Source: Caldithrix sp.
GTDB taxonomy: Bacteria > Zhuqueibacterota > Zhuqueibacteria > Oceanimicrobiales > Oceanimicrobiaceae
Assembly (NCBI GenBank): GCA_004357015.1
Contig: SMXE01000057.1
Span: forward strand, 1-5,671
Direction: 5' to 3'
DNA: 5,671 bases
Both the position numbers and the translations under genes were made by a program. The notes under the pieces are model-generated. The model was not told the origin of the DNA. It saw only the letters and a list, made by a program, of their open reading frames with translations, and did not search any database. Position 1 is the first letter of the stretch. The number at the start of each line of letters is the position of its first letter. Shown piece after piece: positions 1 through 5,671 of the stretch.

Positions 1-51
1 CAGATCGAGAATCAACTTACACGATTCCAAGCACAATTTCAAGGCAAATAA
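1..51 (+). CDS. Possible 3' tail of a rightward gene cut by the window edge
   Basis: Frame 1 is open from the left edge to a TAA at 49-51 and would encode QIENQLTRFQAQFQGK. The peptide is rich in glutamine and has hydrophobic residues spaced like an amphipathic helix, so it reads like a plausible protein end. If real, the gene runs towards the minus-strand mutase and its product cannot be named from 16 residues. Sixteen stop-free codons occur easily by chance, and the complementary strand is also open over the same bases, so this is only a weak suggestion. Confidence 0.25.
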   Translation, partial: QIENQLTRFQAQFQGK

Positions 52-288
52 TTGTAATTAATTGTCACTCATGAGACGCTCATTTAACACAACAGACTGA
101 CACGCGCGTTTGTTTCACGAACGTCGGTTGCGTCGTCGTTTAAGTAGTGTCCATCCGCAAACAACCGGAATGACAAGAAAATTCTGCCTTTCTGGATGTA
201 CACTAAGTAAGTAAACAAGAACGGTCGTCAAATCAATTCAGAAAAAACCGGGATAGCGTGTTTGTAGATTCTGTGCGTGAAGAATACG
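52..288. other. Gap without a recognisable gene
   Basis: This gap is more AT-rich than its neighbours and stop codons are frequent in every frame. Minus-strand ATGs at 70-72, 81-83 and 151-153 each run into a stop within five codons. It holds an AT-rich stretch (about 46-65), a short palindrome ATGAG-acg-CTCAT at 71-83, a longer imperfect inverted repeat at 145-205 and a hairpin plus U-run at 242-290, the last two listed separately. I see no tRNA-like or riboswitch-like fold and no open frame with a ribosome binding site. Confidence 0.6.
145..205. repeat. Imperfect inverted repeat, 12-base arms
   Basis: The left arm TAGTGTCCATCC (145-156) and the right arm GGATGTACACTA (194-205) are reverse complements with one mismatch, separated by 37 bases. 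Outside the arms the similarity continues across a small gap: GTTTA lies just left of the left arm (139-143), and the right arm is followed by AGTAAGTAAAC, which contains its complement. Neither side has a U-run, so this is not a standard terminator. It could be a REP/MITE-like element, a remnant of insertion-sequence ends, or an RNA hairpin in the mutase 3' UTR. No target-site duplication or transposase is visible. Confidence 0.5.
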
Positions 289-290
289 CT
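242..290 (-). terminator. Possible terminator at the end of the mutase gene
   Basis: Reading the minus strand, AGCGT ATTCT (290-286, 285-281) can pair with AGAAT (272-268) and then ACGCT (259-255). The loop is 8 bases, and an 8-base bulge separates the two stem parts. Six U residues (247-242) follow about seven bases later. The outer arm overlaps the mutase TAG stop (289-291). The bulge and the spacer before the U-run make it a poor match to a canonical intrinsic terminator. Its place at the end of a gene set is what supports it. Confidence 0.35.
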
Positions 291-1674
291 AAGCGATCTC
301 AAAATCGCTGTCCGAAAACTTCACCGAGGGATATTCGCGCAGCTTACTCTTGAAAATCTCGATAATCTCTGCCAGACGTTCTTTTGAACGCGCCTCAAAC
401 CGCAAGACCAGCACGGGCTGTGTGTTCGAAGCCCGGACCAGACCCCAGCCGTCGCCAAACAACACGCGCGCGCCATCGATATCGATGGTTTCGTAAGAGC
501 GTTTGAAGTGCTCCGACAGCTCGGCGACAATCTTGAACTTGTCCTCGTCTGTGGCTTCAATGCGAATTTCTGGCGTCGATTCGAATGACGGAATTTCGTC
601 AACCAGTTCGGCAAGCGTCTTATCGGTGTTTGACATAATCCGCAGCAACCGTCCGGAAACGTAGACTGCATCGTCGAAACCGAAGAAATCATCCGAGTAA
701 AAAATATGGCCTGACATTTCACCGGCCAGCGGCGACTGCAATTCCTTCATCTTTGCCTTCAACAGCGAATGCCCGGTTTTGTACATTACGGGTTCGCCGC
801 CGAATTTGATGATCTCCTCAGGCAATGCCTGTGAGCACTTCACGTCGAAGACGATTTTGCCGCCGGGATGCTTCTGCAAAACTTCGCGGATCAAGATCGC
901 AATGAGCTTGTCAGCGAAAATCATCCGCCCCTTCTCGTCGATTACACCGACGCGATCTGTGTCGCCGTCATAGCCAATACCAACATCCGCTCCGACCTCC
1001 AGCACCTTCTTCTGCAAATCGACCACGTACTTCGGCACGGTGGGATCGGGCAGATGGTTCGGGAAGGTGCCGTCCGGTTCGCAGTACAGCTCAACCACAT
1101 CGCACCCCAGGTCGCGCCACAATTGTGGCGCCAGAATGCCAGCCGTACCGTTGCCGGCGTCAATGACAAGCTTCAGCTTTCTGCCGAAATTTAATTTCGA
1201 TTTAATCATATCGACGTAATCCGAAATAACATCCTTCTTGACCAGCTCGCCGGACCCGGTTTCAAAGTCCTCCCCTTCAATCAACTTGCGGATTTCCTGA
1301 ATCTCCTCACCGTAAACCGGCGCCACGCCGCGTTTCGAGATTTTAAAGCCGTTGTATTCGATAGGATTGTGGCTGCCCGTAATCATTACCCCACCGTCGG
1401 CGTCGAGGTGAATGATGCCAAAGTACTGCACAGGCGTCAGGCAGACACCGACGTCGATGACGTTAACGCCGGTTGAAAGGAGACCCTCGATCAGGGCGTT
1501 CCTGAGACGCTCGGACGAAAGACGGATATCCCGGCCAATCACAAGCGACTTCGCCCCCTGCCGGCTGAGAAAAGTGCCGATACCTTTACCAAGCGAAACA
1601 ATATTCTCGTCGACCAGATCCTCGTCTGCGATGCCACGAATGTCGTATTCACGAAAAACTGTTGCCTTGAGCAT
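289..1674 (-). CDS. Phosphomannomutase/phosphoglucomutase (AlgC type)
   Basis: This 461-residue protein belongs to the alpha-D-phosphohexomutase family. The family interconverts hexose-6-phosphate and hexose-1-phosphate in the cytoplasm, feeding GDP-mannose, UDP-glucose and surface polysaccharide synthesis. All four active-site loops are visible in order: the phosphoserine loop TGSHNP with the catalytic serine at 101, the metal loop DGDTDR at 236-241, the sugar-specificity loop GEMSGH at 318-323, and the phosphate-binding loop RASNTQP at 414-420. The N-terminal FREYDIRG is also typical. GEMSGH is the version found in dual mannose/glucose enzymes such as AlgC, so mannose versus glucose preference cannot be decided, but a glucosamine mutase (GlmM) is unlikely. 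Length is normal. GGAG at 1681-1684 lies six bases before the ATG. The gene follows prmC after 30 bases and is probably the last gene of the transcript. No truncation is visible. Confidence 0.93.
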   Translation of the reverse strand: MLKATVFREYDIRGIADEDLVDENIVSLGKGIGTFLSRQGAKSLVIGRDIRLSSERLRNALIEGLLSTGVNVIDVGVCLTPVQYFGIIHLDADGGVMITGSHNPIEYNGFKISKRGVAPVYGEEIQEIRKLIEGEDFETGSGELVKKDVISDYVDMIKSKLNFGRKLKLVIDAGNGTAGILAPQLWRDLGCDVVELYCEPDGTFPNHLPDPTVPKYVVDLQKKVLEVGADVGIGYDGDTDRVGVIDEKGRMIFADKLIAILIREVLQKHPGGKIVFDVKCSQALPEEIIKFGGEPVMYKTGHSLLKAKMKELQSPLAGEMSGHIFYSDDFFGFDDAVYVSGRLLRIMSNTDKTLAELVDEIPSFESTPEIRIEATDEDKFKIVAELSEHFKRSYETIDIDGARVLFGDGWGLVRASNTQPVLVLRFEARSKERLAEIIEIFKSKLREYPSVKFSDSDFEIA

Positions 1675-1704
1675 TTAATTCTCCGTAATTCTTCAGTATC
1701 AGAT

Positions 1705-2616
1705 TCAAAAATACCTGCCACACTCACCGCTTACAACGCGCTTGATGTCATTTAGATCGGCCAGGGAGGTAATCCGCCTAAAGCCGTTCCGGTCGAACAA
1801 TGATTCCACCGCCCGCGCCTGTCCCAAGCCCACTTCTACAGCCAGCAAACCGCCTTTGCGCAAAACAGCCGGCGCAGCCTCTGTCAGCCGGCGGTAAAAG
1901 CTCGTGCCATCACCGCCGTCGTGCAAGGCGATTTCCGGCTCAAACTCCCTTATCTCTGCCGGCAATTGAGAATAATCTTCAAGCGAAACATAAGGCGGGT
2001 TGGAAACGACAGCATCAAACTTTTGGCCAAGCGTCGGCGCAAAATGATCGTCAAGATAATCCGCCTGCATAAATTCAACCTGATTCGCAACGCCATTCAA
2101 ACGGGCATTCTCACGCGCCAGACTCAGCGCTTCCTCGGTCACATCTACAGCCAAAACCTGTGCAGCGGGCAGGTACTTAGCAAGACTCACAGCAATGCAC
2201 CCTGACCCCGCGCCAATCTCAAGCATCTTAACTGTTTTCGAACCGGCGGAACGGGTTTTACACCAACACAAAACGTGCTCGACGAGGATTTCCGTTTCCG
2301 GTCGCGGGATCAGCGCCCGGCGATCGGTTTTGAAGGGCAGCGACATGAACTCCGTTTCGCCAACTATGTATTGCAAAGGCTCACCGGCGCACCGCCTCGC
2401 CACAAGAGATCGAAACTCCTGGGCGAATTCAAATGCATACACGCGTTCAGCTTCTACATAGAGATCCACGCGTCTGATTCCGAAAATCTGACACAGGAGT
2501 CTCTCTGCGTTTAGTGTAGGGTTTTCTACGCCGTGTGCAAGCAGGCGTTCGACGGCTTCATCCAGAAGCACACGGATGGAATGGGTCTTGCGTGAACCGA
2601 AAGTGGTTGCACTCAT
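1705..2616 (-). CDS. prmC: Release factor glutamine N5-methyltransferase PrmC (HemK)
   Basis: PrmC transfers a methyl group from S-adenosylmethionine to the glutamine of the GGQ loop of RF1 and RF2, which improves peptide release. The 303-residue protein has the expected two parts: a helical N-terminal release-factor-binding domain (about 1-95, ending near [13 protein letters not shown]) and a Rossmann methyltransferase domain. Visible motifs are RPETE (105-109), the SAM-binding LEIGAGSGC (132-140), and the catalytic/substrate NPPY (206-209), which holds the target glutamine. Length is slightly above the usual 275-290 because of a short N-terminal extension. Its ATG overlaps the prfA stop as ATGA, and no well-spaced Shine-Dalgarno precedes it (only AGG touching the start and a distant GAAG). 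Translation is therefore probably coupled to prfA, whose product is its substrate. Confidence 0.95.
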   Translation of the reverse strand: MSATTFGSRKTHSIRVLLDEAVERLLAHGVENPTLNAERLLCQIFGIRRVDLYVEAERVYAFEFAQEFRSLVARRCAGEPLQYIVGETEFMSLPFKTDRRALIPRPETEILVEHVLCWCKTRSAGSKTVKMLEIGAGSGCIAVSLAKYLPAAQVLAVDVTEEALSLARENARLNGVANQVEFMQADYLDDHFAPTLGQKFDAVVSNPPYVSLEDYSQLPAEIREFEPEIALHDGGDGTSFYRRLTEAAPAVLRKGGLLAVEVGLGQARAVESLFDRNGFRRITSLADLNDIKRVVSGECGRYF

Positions 2617-3680
2617 CCTGCATTCTTCAACATTTCAGCTTGGTCAGCCAATCGAAGTTGTTCGGTGATTTCCAGTAGGTCGCCGTCTAGAATTTCCTCC
2701 AGCCGGTACAAGGTCAGTCCAATGCGGTGGTCCGTCATGCGGCCTTGTGGAAAATTGTAGGTCCGGATTTTGGCGCTGCGGTCGCCAGTGCTCACCATGG
2801 ACCGCCTGCTCTCGGCCAGTTTGGCCTGCTCCTCCTGCTGCTTCTTTTCAAACAGCCGGGCGTGCAGCACCTTTAGCGCTTTCGCTCTGTTTTTGTGCTG
2901 CGATTTTTCGTCCTGGCAGGTTACCACCATGCCGGTGGGAATGTGGGTGATTCTCACGGCAGAATCGGTGGTGTTCACGCTTTGTCCGCCCGGTCCCGAA
3001 GAGCGGAAAACATCGATCTTGAGTTCGTTCGGGGCGACGTCGATCTCGACCGCCTGAGCCTCCGGCAACACAACCACCGTCGCCGCAGAAGTGTGGATGC
3101 GGCCGCTGGTCTCTGTTTTGGGAACGCGCTGCACGCGGTGTACGCCGCTTTCGTATTTCATCACGCCGCAAACATTCTCTGCCTTCAGCATGAAAATAAT
3201 TTCCTTGAAACCACCGATGCCTTGCGGGCTGGAACTCAAAACGTCCACACTCCACTTTTGTCTTTCTGCAAACCGCGAGTACATCCGAAACAGATCGCCG
3301 GCAAAAATGCCGGCTTCATCGCCGCCGGTGCCCGCTCGAATTTCAATGATCGCGTTCTTGGAATCGTTTGGATCTTTCGGCAAGAGCATAAACCGGAGTT
3401 CTTCTTCAAGCGACTGTTTTTTACCTTCCATCTCTTGCAACTCTAACTCCGCCAGCTCGTTCAACTCCTCATCGCTATCCTCTGCCAGCACCTCCTGGTC
3501 TTCCTCGATCGTCTTCAGAACTTCACGGTACTCATGATATTTTTCGATGGTCTTATCGAGGCTGCTTTTTTCCTTTGCAACCTCGGCAAGCCGCTTTGGG
3601 TCTTGCCCGATGTCCGGCTGCATGAGAAGCTGACAAAGTTCGTCGTAACGGTTTTCAATTTTTTTTAACTGATTGAGCAT
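2613..3680 (-). CDS. prfA: Peptide chain release factor 1 (RF1)
   Basis: RF1 recognises UAA and UAG in the ribosomal A site and triggers peptide hydrolysis. The 355-residue protein is full length for the family. It has an N-terminal coiled-coil-rich domain (about 1-105, many K/E residues), the family signature [10 protein letters not shown] (117-126), and the anticodon-like tripeptide PKT (187-189) inside [19 protein letters not shown]. It also has the catalytic GGQ (231-233) within [19 protein letters not shown]-x-T tripeptide, rather than SPF, marks RF1 and not RF2. The C-terminal [15 protein letters not shown] (306-320) is also typical. GGAG at 3685-3688 precedes the ATG by four bases. The gene starts 21 bases after the DUF1385 stop and overlaps prmC by four bases, so the three genes are very likely co-transcribed. 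Confidence 0.97.
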   Translation of the reverse strand: MLNQLKKIENRYDELCQLLMQPDIGQDPKRLAEVAKEKSSLDKTIEKYHEYREVLKTIEEDQEVLAEDSDEELNELAELELQEMEGKKQSLEEELRFMLLPKDPNDSKNAIIEIRAGTGGDEAGIFAGDLFRMYSRFAERQKWSVDVLSSSPQGIGGFKEIIFMLKAENVCGVMKYESGVHRVQRVPKTETSGRIHTSAATVVVLPEAQAVEIDVAPNELKIDVFRSSGPGGQSVNTTDSAVRITHIPTGMVVTCQDEKSQHKNRAKALKVLHARLFEKKQQEEQAKLAESRRSMVSTGDRSAKIRTYNFPQGRMTDHRIGLTLYRLEEILDGDLLEITEQLRLADQAEMLKNAG

Positions 3681-3701
3681 ATTTCTCCGGGCCGCTGATA
3701 C

Positions 3702-4682
3702 TTAGCCCTTAGTTTGTCTTTCTAACTGTGGCTGCCCCTCAAACACAACCGTCGGATGATCCGAAATATCCATGCCAAGCGCGGTCTTCAACGCCACAAT
3801 CGCCACCTCCAGTTGATTTTCATCCGGCTCCTTGGTGGTTAGCTTTTGCAGCCACAAGCCGGGCAAAATGATCATCCGCCAGAACTTCTTTTGCCTGCCG
3901 GCACTGGAAAGCCTGATCAACTCGTAGGAAATGCCACCGATAAGCGGAATAAACGCAAGTCGAATGAACCTGTCGCCTACAGTTTCCGGTTTGCCCAGGA
4001 ACATGAAAACAAAAATGCTGACCAGCATGACAATCAACAGGAAACTCGTGCCGCATCGCGGATGAAATCTTGTCATTGATTTCGCCACCAATGGCGTCAG
4101 GTCGGCTTCGGTCTCAAATGCGAAGATACTCTTGTGTTCAGCGCCGTGATATTCAAACACGCGGCGGATATCTTTCATCATCGTGATCAAGCCAAGATAA
4201 AGCAGGAACATGCTCAGACGCAAAATCCCGTCGATCAAATTAAACCAGAAGCCGGTTTCAGCGCCGATGAATTCTGTGACCAGCAACGGCACATAAAAGA
4301 AAATGAACAAGCCTAGCGCGAACGAAAAGGCGACCGAGGTTGCCAGCCACAAATTCGCCCAGATGCTTTTCTTAGGAACAGAATTGGTGTTGAAAGAATC
4401 CTCACTGCCTGATTCGCTCAGCTTCTCATCCTGCACTGCCACATCTCCGGAGAAAGTAAGGGCTTTGATGCCGATCACCAACGATTCAATCAAGACGAAG
4501 GCGCCTCTGAAAATGGGCAAAGAGAAAATCTTGTACTTATGCGCGATGGAAACGAACGGTTTTTTACGCACCAGAATACTGCCATCTTTTCTGCGCACGG
4601 CTATGGAATAGCCCTCCTTAGAACGCATCATAACGCCTTCGATAACCGCTTGTCCACCAATCTGAATTTGTTGTTTTTCCAT
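3702..4682 (-). CDS. DUF1385 family (YqhQ-like) membrane protein, function unknown
   Basis: The 326-residue protein matches the DUF1385 family, known from Bacillus YqhQ and often found beside prfA. The N-terminal signature GGQAVIEGVMMR (9-20) is followed by a hydrophobic stretch at about 61-77 and probable membrane helices near 111-137, 147-168, 212-231 and 240-256. The conserved polar motifs are HGAEHK (179-184), just after the 147-168 helix, and HPRCGTSF (207-214), just before the 212-231 helix. The histidines at 179, 183 and 207, the cysteine at 210 and acidic residues at 15 and 182 could bind a metal or form an active site. That is inference: I know of no established reaction. Residues 86-104 (acidic, serine-rich) look like a flexible linker. 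AGGA at 4690-4693 lies seven bases before the ATG. An intrinsic terminator stands directly upstream, and prfA follows after 21 bases. Confidence 0.9.
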   Translation of the reverse strand: MEKQQIQIGGQAVIEGVMMRSKEGYSIAVRRKDGSILVRKKPFVSIAHKYKIFSLPIFRGAFVLIESLVIGIKALTFSGDVAVQDEKLSESGSEDSFNTNSVPKKSIWANLWLATSVAFSFALGLFIFFYVPLLVTEFIGAETGFWFNLIDGILRLSMFLLYLGLITMMKDIRRVFEYHGAEHKSIFAFETEADLTPLVAKSMTRFHPRCGTSFLLIVMLVSIFVFMFLGKPETVGDRFIRLAFIPLIGGISYELIRLSSAGRQKKFWRMIILPGLWLQKLTTKEPDENQLEVAIVALKTALGMDISDHPTVVFEGQPQLERQTKG

Positions 4683-4703
4683 ACGTCCTTCCTGGCTACC
4701 CTA

Positions 4704-4748
4704 CAAAACAAAAAACGGAATGGACCTCAGAAGGCGCACATTCCGTTT
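4704..4748 (-). terminator. Intrinsic terminator downstream of the bL31 gene
   Basis: On the minus strand a perfect 10-base stem, AAACGGAATG (4748-4739) with CATTCCGTTT (4722-4713), encloses 16 bases that can add a small inner CCT/AGG stem. It runs into TTTTTGTTTTG (to about 4702). It begins 19 bases after the bL31 stop and ends about 10 bases before the Shine-Dalgarno of the DUF1385 gene. The stem plus U-run is a textbook Rho-independent terminator for bL31, though the AT-rich stem ends may allow read-through into the downstream genes. Confidence 0.88.
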
Positions 4749-4751
4749 GAA

Positions 4752-4757
4752 ATTATG
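4752..4757 (-). promoter_or_regulatory. Possible -10 element for the DUF1385-prfA-prmC genes
   Basis: The minus strand reads CATAAT here, five of six matches to the TATAAT consensus, between the bL31 stop and the terminator stem. No good -35 hexamer sits 16-18 bases upstream and there is no TG extension, so the match is weak. It is listed because the genes downstream of the terminator need either read-through or a promoter. A start about seven bases downstream would fall inside the terminator's first arm. Confidence 0.2.
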
Positions 4758-4767
4758 AATAATGCAA

Positions 4768-5118
4768 CTAAGAACTCGCCGCAGTATGAGCCTCTTTAGA
4801 CTCCTCCGCAACTGCAGGCTCAGACTTGTTTTTGTCAGCTTTCTTTTCCTCAACCTTTTTGGCCTCATCCTTTTCCTGCAGGCCATACTTTCTCATGAAC
4901 TTCTCAACCCGGCCGGCTGAATCGATGAGTTGTTGCTTGCCGGTAAAAAACGGATGCGAAGCACTGGTGATTTCAAGCAATACCAACGGGTATTTCTTGC
5001 CGTCTTTCCACTTGATGGACTCTTCGGATTTCTTAGTGGACCTCGTCAGGAACGAAAAGTCCGAAGACGAGTCCTTAAATACAACGAAATCATATTCAGG
5101 ATGAATATCGGGTTTCAC
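4768..5118 (-). CDS. rpmE2: Ribosomal protein bL31, zinc-free (type B), GTG start
   Basis: bL31 is a large-subunit protein that forms part of a bridge to the small subunit. The 116-residue product begins MKPDIHPEY and carries FLTRST (23-28), [11 protein letters not shown] (52-62) and GRVEKF (69-74), all bL31 hallmarks. It has no cysteine, so the zinc-binding CxxC pair of type A is missing, and the insert around 29-48 is that of type B. The start is set at the GTG at 5116-5118 because AAGGAG (5125-5130) lies six bases before it and family homology begins exactly there. The in-frame ATG at 5242-5244 would add 42 unrelated residues spanning the promoter. Residues 80-116 form an extra tail rich in lysine, glutamate and alanine, probably disordered, whereas typical type B proteins end soon after RKYG. 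It has its own promoter and terminator. Confidence 0.94.
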   Translation of the reverse strand: MKPDIHPEYDFVVFKDSSSDFSFLTRSTKKSEESIKWKDGKKYPLVLLEITSASHPFFTGKQQLIDSAGRVEKFMRKYGLQEKDEAKKVEEKKADKNKSEPAVAEESKEAHTAASS

Positions 5119-5124
5119 GCTTCT

Positions 5125-5130
5125 CTCCTT
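5125..5130 (-). promoter_or_regulatory. Shine-Dalgarno that fixes the GTG start of bL31
   Basis: The minus strand reads AAGGAG six bases before the GTG at 5118-5116. The strength and spacing are ideal. It decides the start against the longer frame beginning at 5244, whose extra residues do not belong to the bL31 family. Confidence 0.9.
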
Positions 5131-5141
5131 TAATACAAAAT

Positions 5142-5151
5142 CACGAACGTG
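5142..5151 (-). other. Small hairpin in the bL31 mRNA leader
   Basis: The leader contains CACGTTCGTG, which can fold as a 3-base stem with a four-base loop about 12 bases before the Shine-Dalgarno. It is a possible site for control of translation, since autogenous control of L31 through the mRNA leader has been reported in Escherichia coli. Such a short palindrome may also be chance. Confidence 0.2.
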
Positions 5152-5179
5152 GTTTTCAGCTTCAAAAAAACGAATTTTT

Positions 5180-5208
5180 AGTATAGACAAAATCTGGTGT
5201 AAATGCAA
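5180..5208 (-). promoter_or_regulatory. Sigma-70-like promoter for bL31
   Basis: On the minus strand the -35-like TTGCAT (5208-5203) is followed after exactly 17 bases by the -10 TATACT (5185-5180). The -10 matches five of six consensus bases and the -35 matches the key TTG. The spacer and flanks are AT-rich. The predicted start near 5173 would give a leader of about 55 bases before the GTG. Rho read-through could also supply the gene. Confidence 0.6.
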
Positions 5209-5224
5209 GCAAATTATTACCAAG

Positions 5225-5242
5225 GCCGACCATGGTTCCGGC
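5225..5242 (-). other. Short hairpin just after the rho stop codon
   Basis: The minus strand reads GCCG-GA-ACCATGGT-CGGC, starting five bases after the rho TAA. The outer GCCG/CGGC and the inner ACC/GGT can pair around a two-base bulge. The bases after it (CTTGGTAATAATTTG) contain no proper U-run, so it is at best a weak terminator or a stabiliser of the mRNA end. Confidence 0.3.
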
Positions 5243-5246
5243 ATAT

Positions 5247-5671
5247 TTACGTGTGCATCGACTCGAGAAATTCTTTGTTCGTCTTGGTGCCCTGCATGCG
5301 CTGCAGAAGAAACTCCATTGCCTCTACGGGCGTCAGATCCGCCAAAAATTTCCGCAGGATCCAGATGCGGTTCAGTTCATACTTATCGAGCAGCAATTCC
5401 TCTTTACGCGTTCCGGAACGGTTCACGTCAATGGCAGGAAAGATGCGGCGATCTGAGAGGCGTCGGTCCAACTGCAATTCCATATTGCCGGTGCCTTTAA
5501 ACTCTTCAAAGATAACCTCATCCATCCGGCTACCGGTGTCTATCAGAGCGGTGGCGATGATCGTCAGGCTTCCCCCTTCTTCGATGTTTCTTGCGGCTCC
5601 GAAGAATCGCTTCGGTTTCTCGAGCGCGGTGGCATCCAGCCCACCGGATAGAATCTTACCACTGTGCGGCA
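5247..5671 (-). CDS. rho: Transcription termination factor Rho, C-terminal part (5' end outside window)
   Basis: Rho is a ring-shaped hexameric RNA helicase/ATPase that pulls nascent untranslated RNA and dissociates RNA polymerase. The frame is open to the right edge, and the visible 140 residues match the C-terminal third of the ATPase domain. The order is [11 protein letters not shown] (secondary RNA-binding Q-loop region), [48 protein letters not shown] (R-loop lysine), [17 protein letters not shown] (subunit-interface arginines), and WILRKFL...PVEAMEFLL. The P-loop (Walker A) and the N-terminal RNA-binding domain lie beyond the window. The internal Met at 5523-5525 is not the start, because the match continues upstream of it. 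The protein ends normally at TAA (5247-5249), 128 bases before the bL31 start. The neighbourhood rho then rpmE is common in bacteria. Confidence 0.97.
   Translation of the reverse strand, partial: PHSGKILSGGLDATALEKPKRFFGAARNIEEGGSLTIIATALIDTGSRMDEVIFEEFKGTGNMELQLDRRLSDRRIFPAIDVNRSGTRKEELLLDKYELNRIWILRKFLADLTPVEAMEFLLQRMQGTKTNKEFLESMHT

Noticed and set aside
71..83. Perfect short palindrome ATGAG-acg-CTCAT as an operator or terminator
   Set aside because: The stem is only five bases with a three-base loop, no U-run follows and no gene starts nearby. Such a short match is expected by chance.
868..1194. A 108-codon open frame on the plus strand
   Set aside because: It is antisense to the mutase across its metal-binding loop, with no recognisable domain. 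It is an expected by-product of a long coding region on the other strand.
1675..1704. A separate promoter for the mutase between prmC and its start
   Set aside because: The 30 bases hold a Shine-Dalgarno and only poor -10-like matches (GATACT) without a -35 at suitable distance. Co-transcription with prmC is simpler.
2895..3446. A 183-codon open frame on the plus strand
   Set aside because: It lies wholly antisense to prfA, whose family motifs are unmistakable. The translated product shows no recognisable motif and no good ribosome binding site was seen, so it is a shadow of prfA codon use.
5119..5244. An N-terminal extension of bL31 starting at an ATG near the rho stop
   Set aside because: The extra 42 residues match nothing in the L31 family and would be encoded by the promoter and leader. 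AAGGAG at ideal spacing points to the GTG at 5116-5118.
5232..5456. A 74-codon open frame on the plus strand over the rho 3' end
   Set aside because: It is antisense to highly conserved Rho sequence, without any recognisable family feature.
1..5671. A novel defence, mobile or biosynthetic system
   Set aside because: Every full-length gene belongs to a known family, and five of the six are housekeeping enzymes or translation and transcription factors. There are no repeat arrays, transposases, integrases or toxin-antitoxin pairs.

Overview
The window is a bacterial chromosomal segment. One set of minus-strand genes fills it from the right edge down to about position 289. In transcription order (right to left) these are: the 3' part of rho (transcription termination factor); a bL31 ribosomal protein gene of the zinc-free type; a DUF1385/YqhQ-like membrane protein; prfA (release factor 1); prmC (release-factor glutamine methyltransferase); and an AlgC-type phosphomannomutase/phosphoglucomutase. 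The rho–rpmE–(DUF1385)–prfA–prmC order is a conserved bacterial neighbourhood, so the content is core housekeeping and not accessory DNA. I see no phage, plasmid, CRISPR, tRNA or rRNA signal.

Layout: 1-288 holds no convincing gene. It has a possible last few codons of a rightward gene at the left edge, an imperfect inverted repeat (145-205), and a hairpin plus U-run just past the mutase stop. 289-1674 is the mutase and 1705-2616 is prmC. prmC overlaps prfA (2613-3680) by four bases. 3702-4682 is the DUF1385 gene. A clear intrinsic terminator (4704-4748) separates it from the L31 gene (4768-5118, GTG start). A 128-base gap with a good sigma-70-like promoter (5180-5208) lies between L31 and rho (5247 to the right edge, 5' part missing).

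How the genes fit together: RF1 reads stop codons and releases the peptide through its GGQ loop. PrmC methylates the glutamine of that loop, and the two genes are translationally coupled. bL31 is a ribosomal subunit-bridge protein, and Rho terminates untranslated transcripts, so the cluster centres on the end of translation and transcription. The DUF1385 membrane protein has no established function that I know of, but its histidine/cysteine motifs look like a metal or catalytic centre. The mutase makes hexose-1-phosphates for cell-surface polysaccharide and is probably an operon passenger. The terminator after L31 implies that DUF1385-prfA-prmC-mutase is fed by read-through or by a promoter inside the 3' end of the L31 gene.

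Organism: base composition is roughly balanced, with Shine-Dalgarno starts throughout. The cysteine-free L31 in the rho-linked position and the overall protein character suggest a Gram-negative bacterium, perhaps from the Bacteroidota/Calditrichota-like (FCB) lineages. That assignment is tentative. I found no strong case for a wholly new system. The best candidates for a second look are the DUF1385 protein, the terminator/promoter arrangement in front of it, and the inverted repeat in the left gap.
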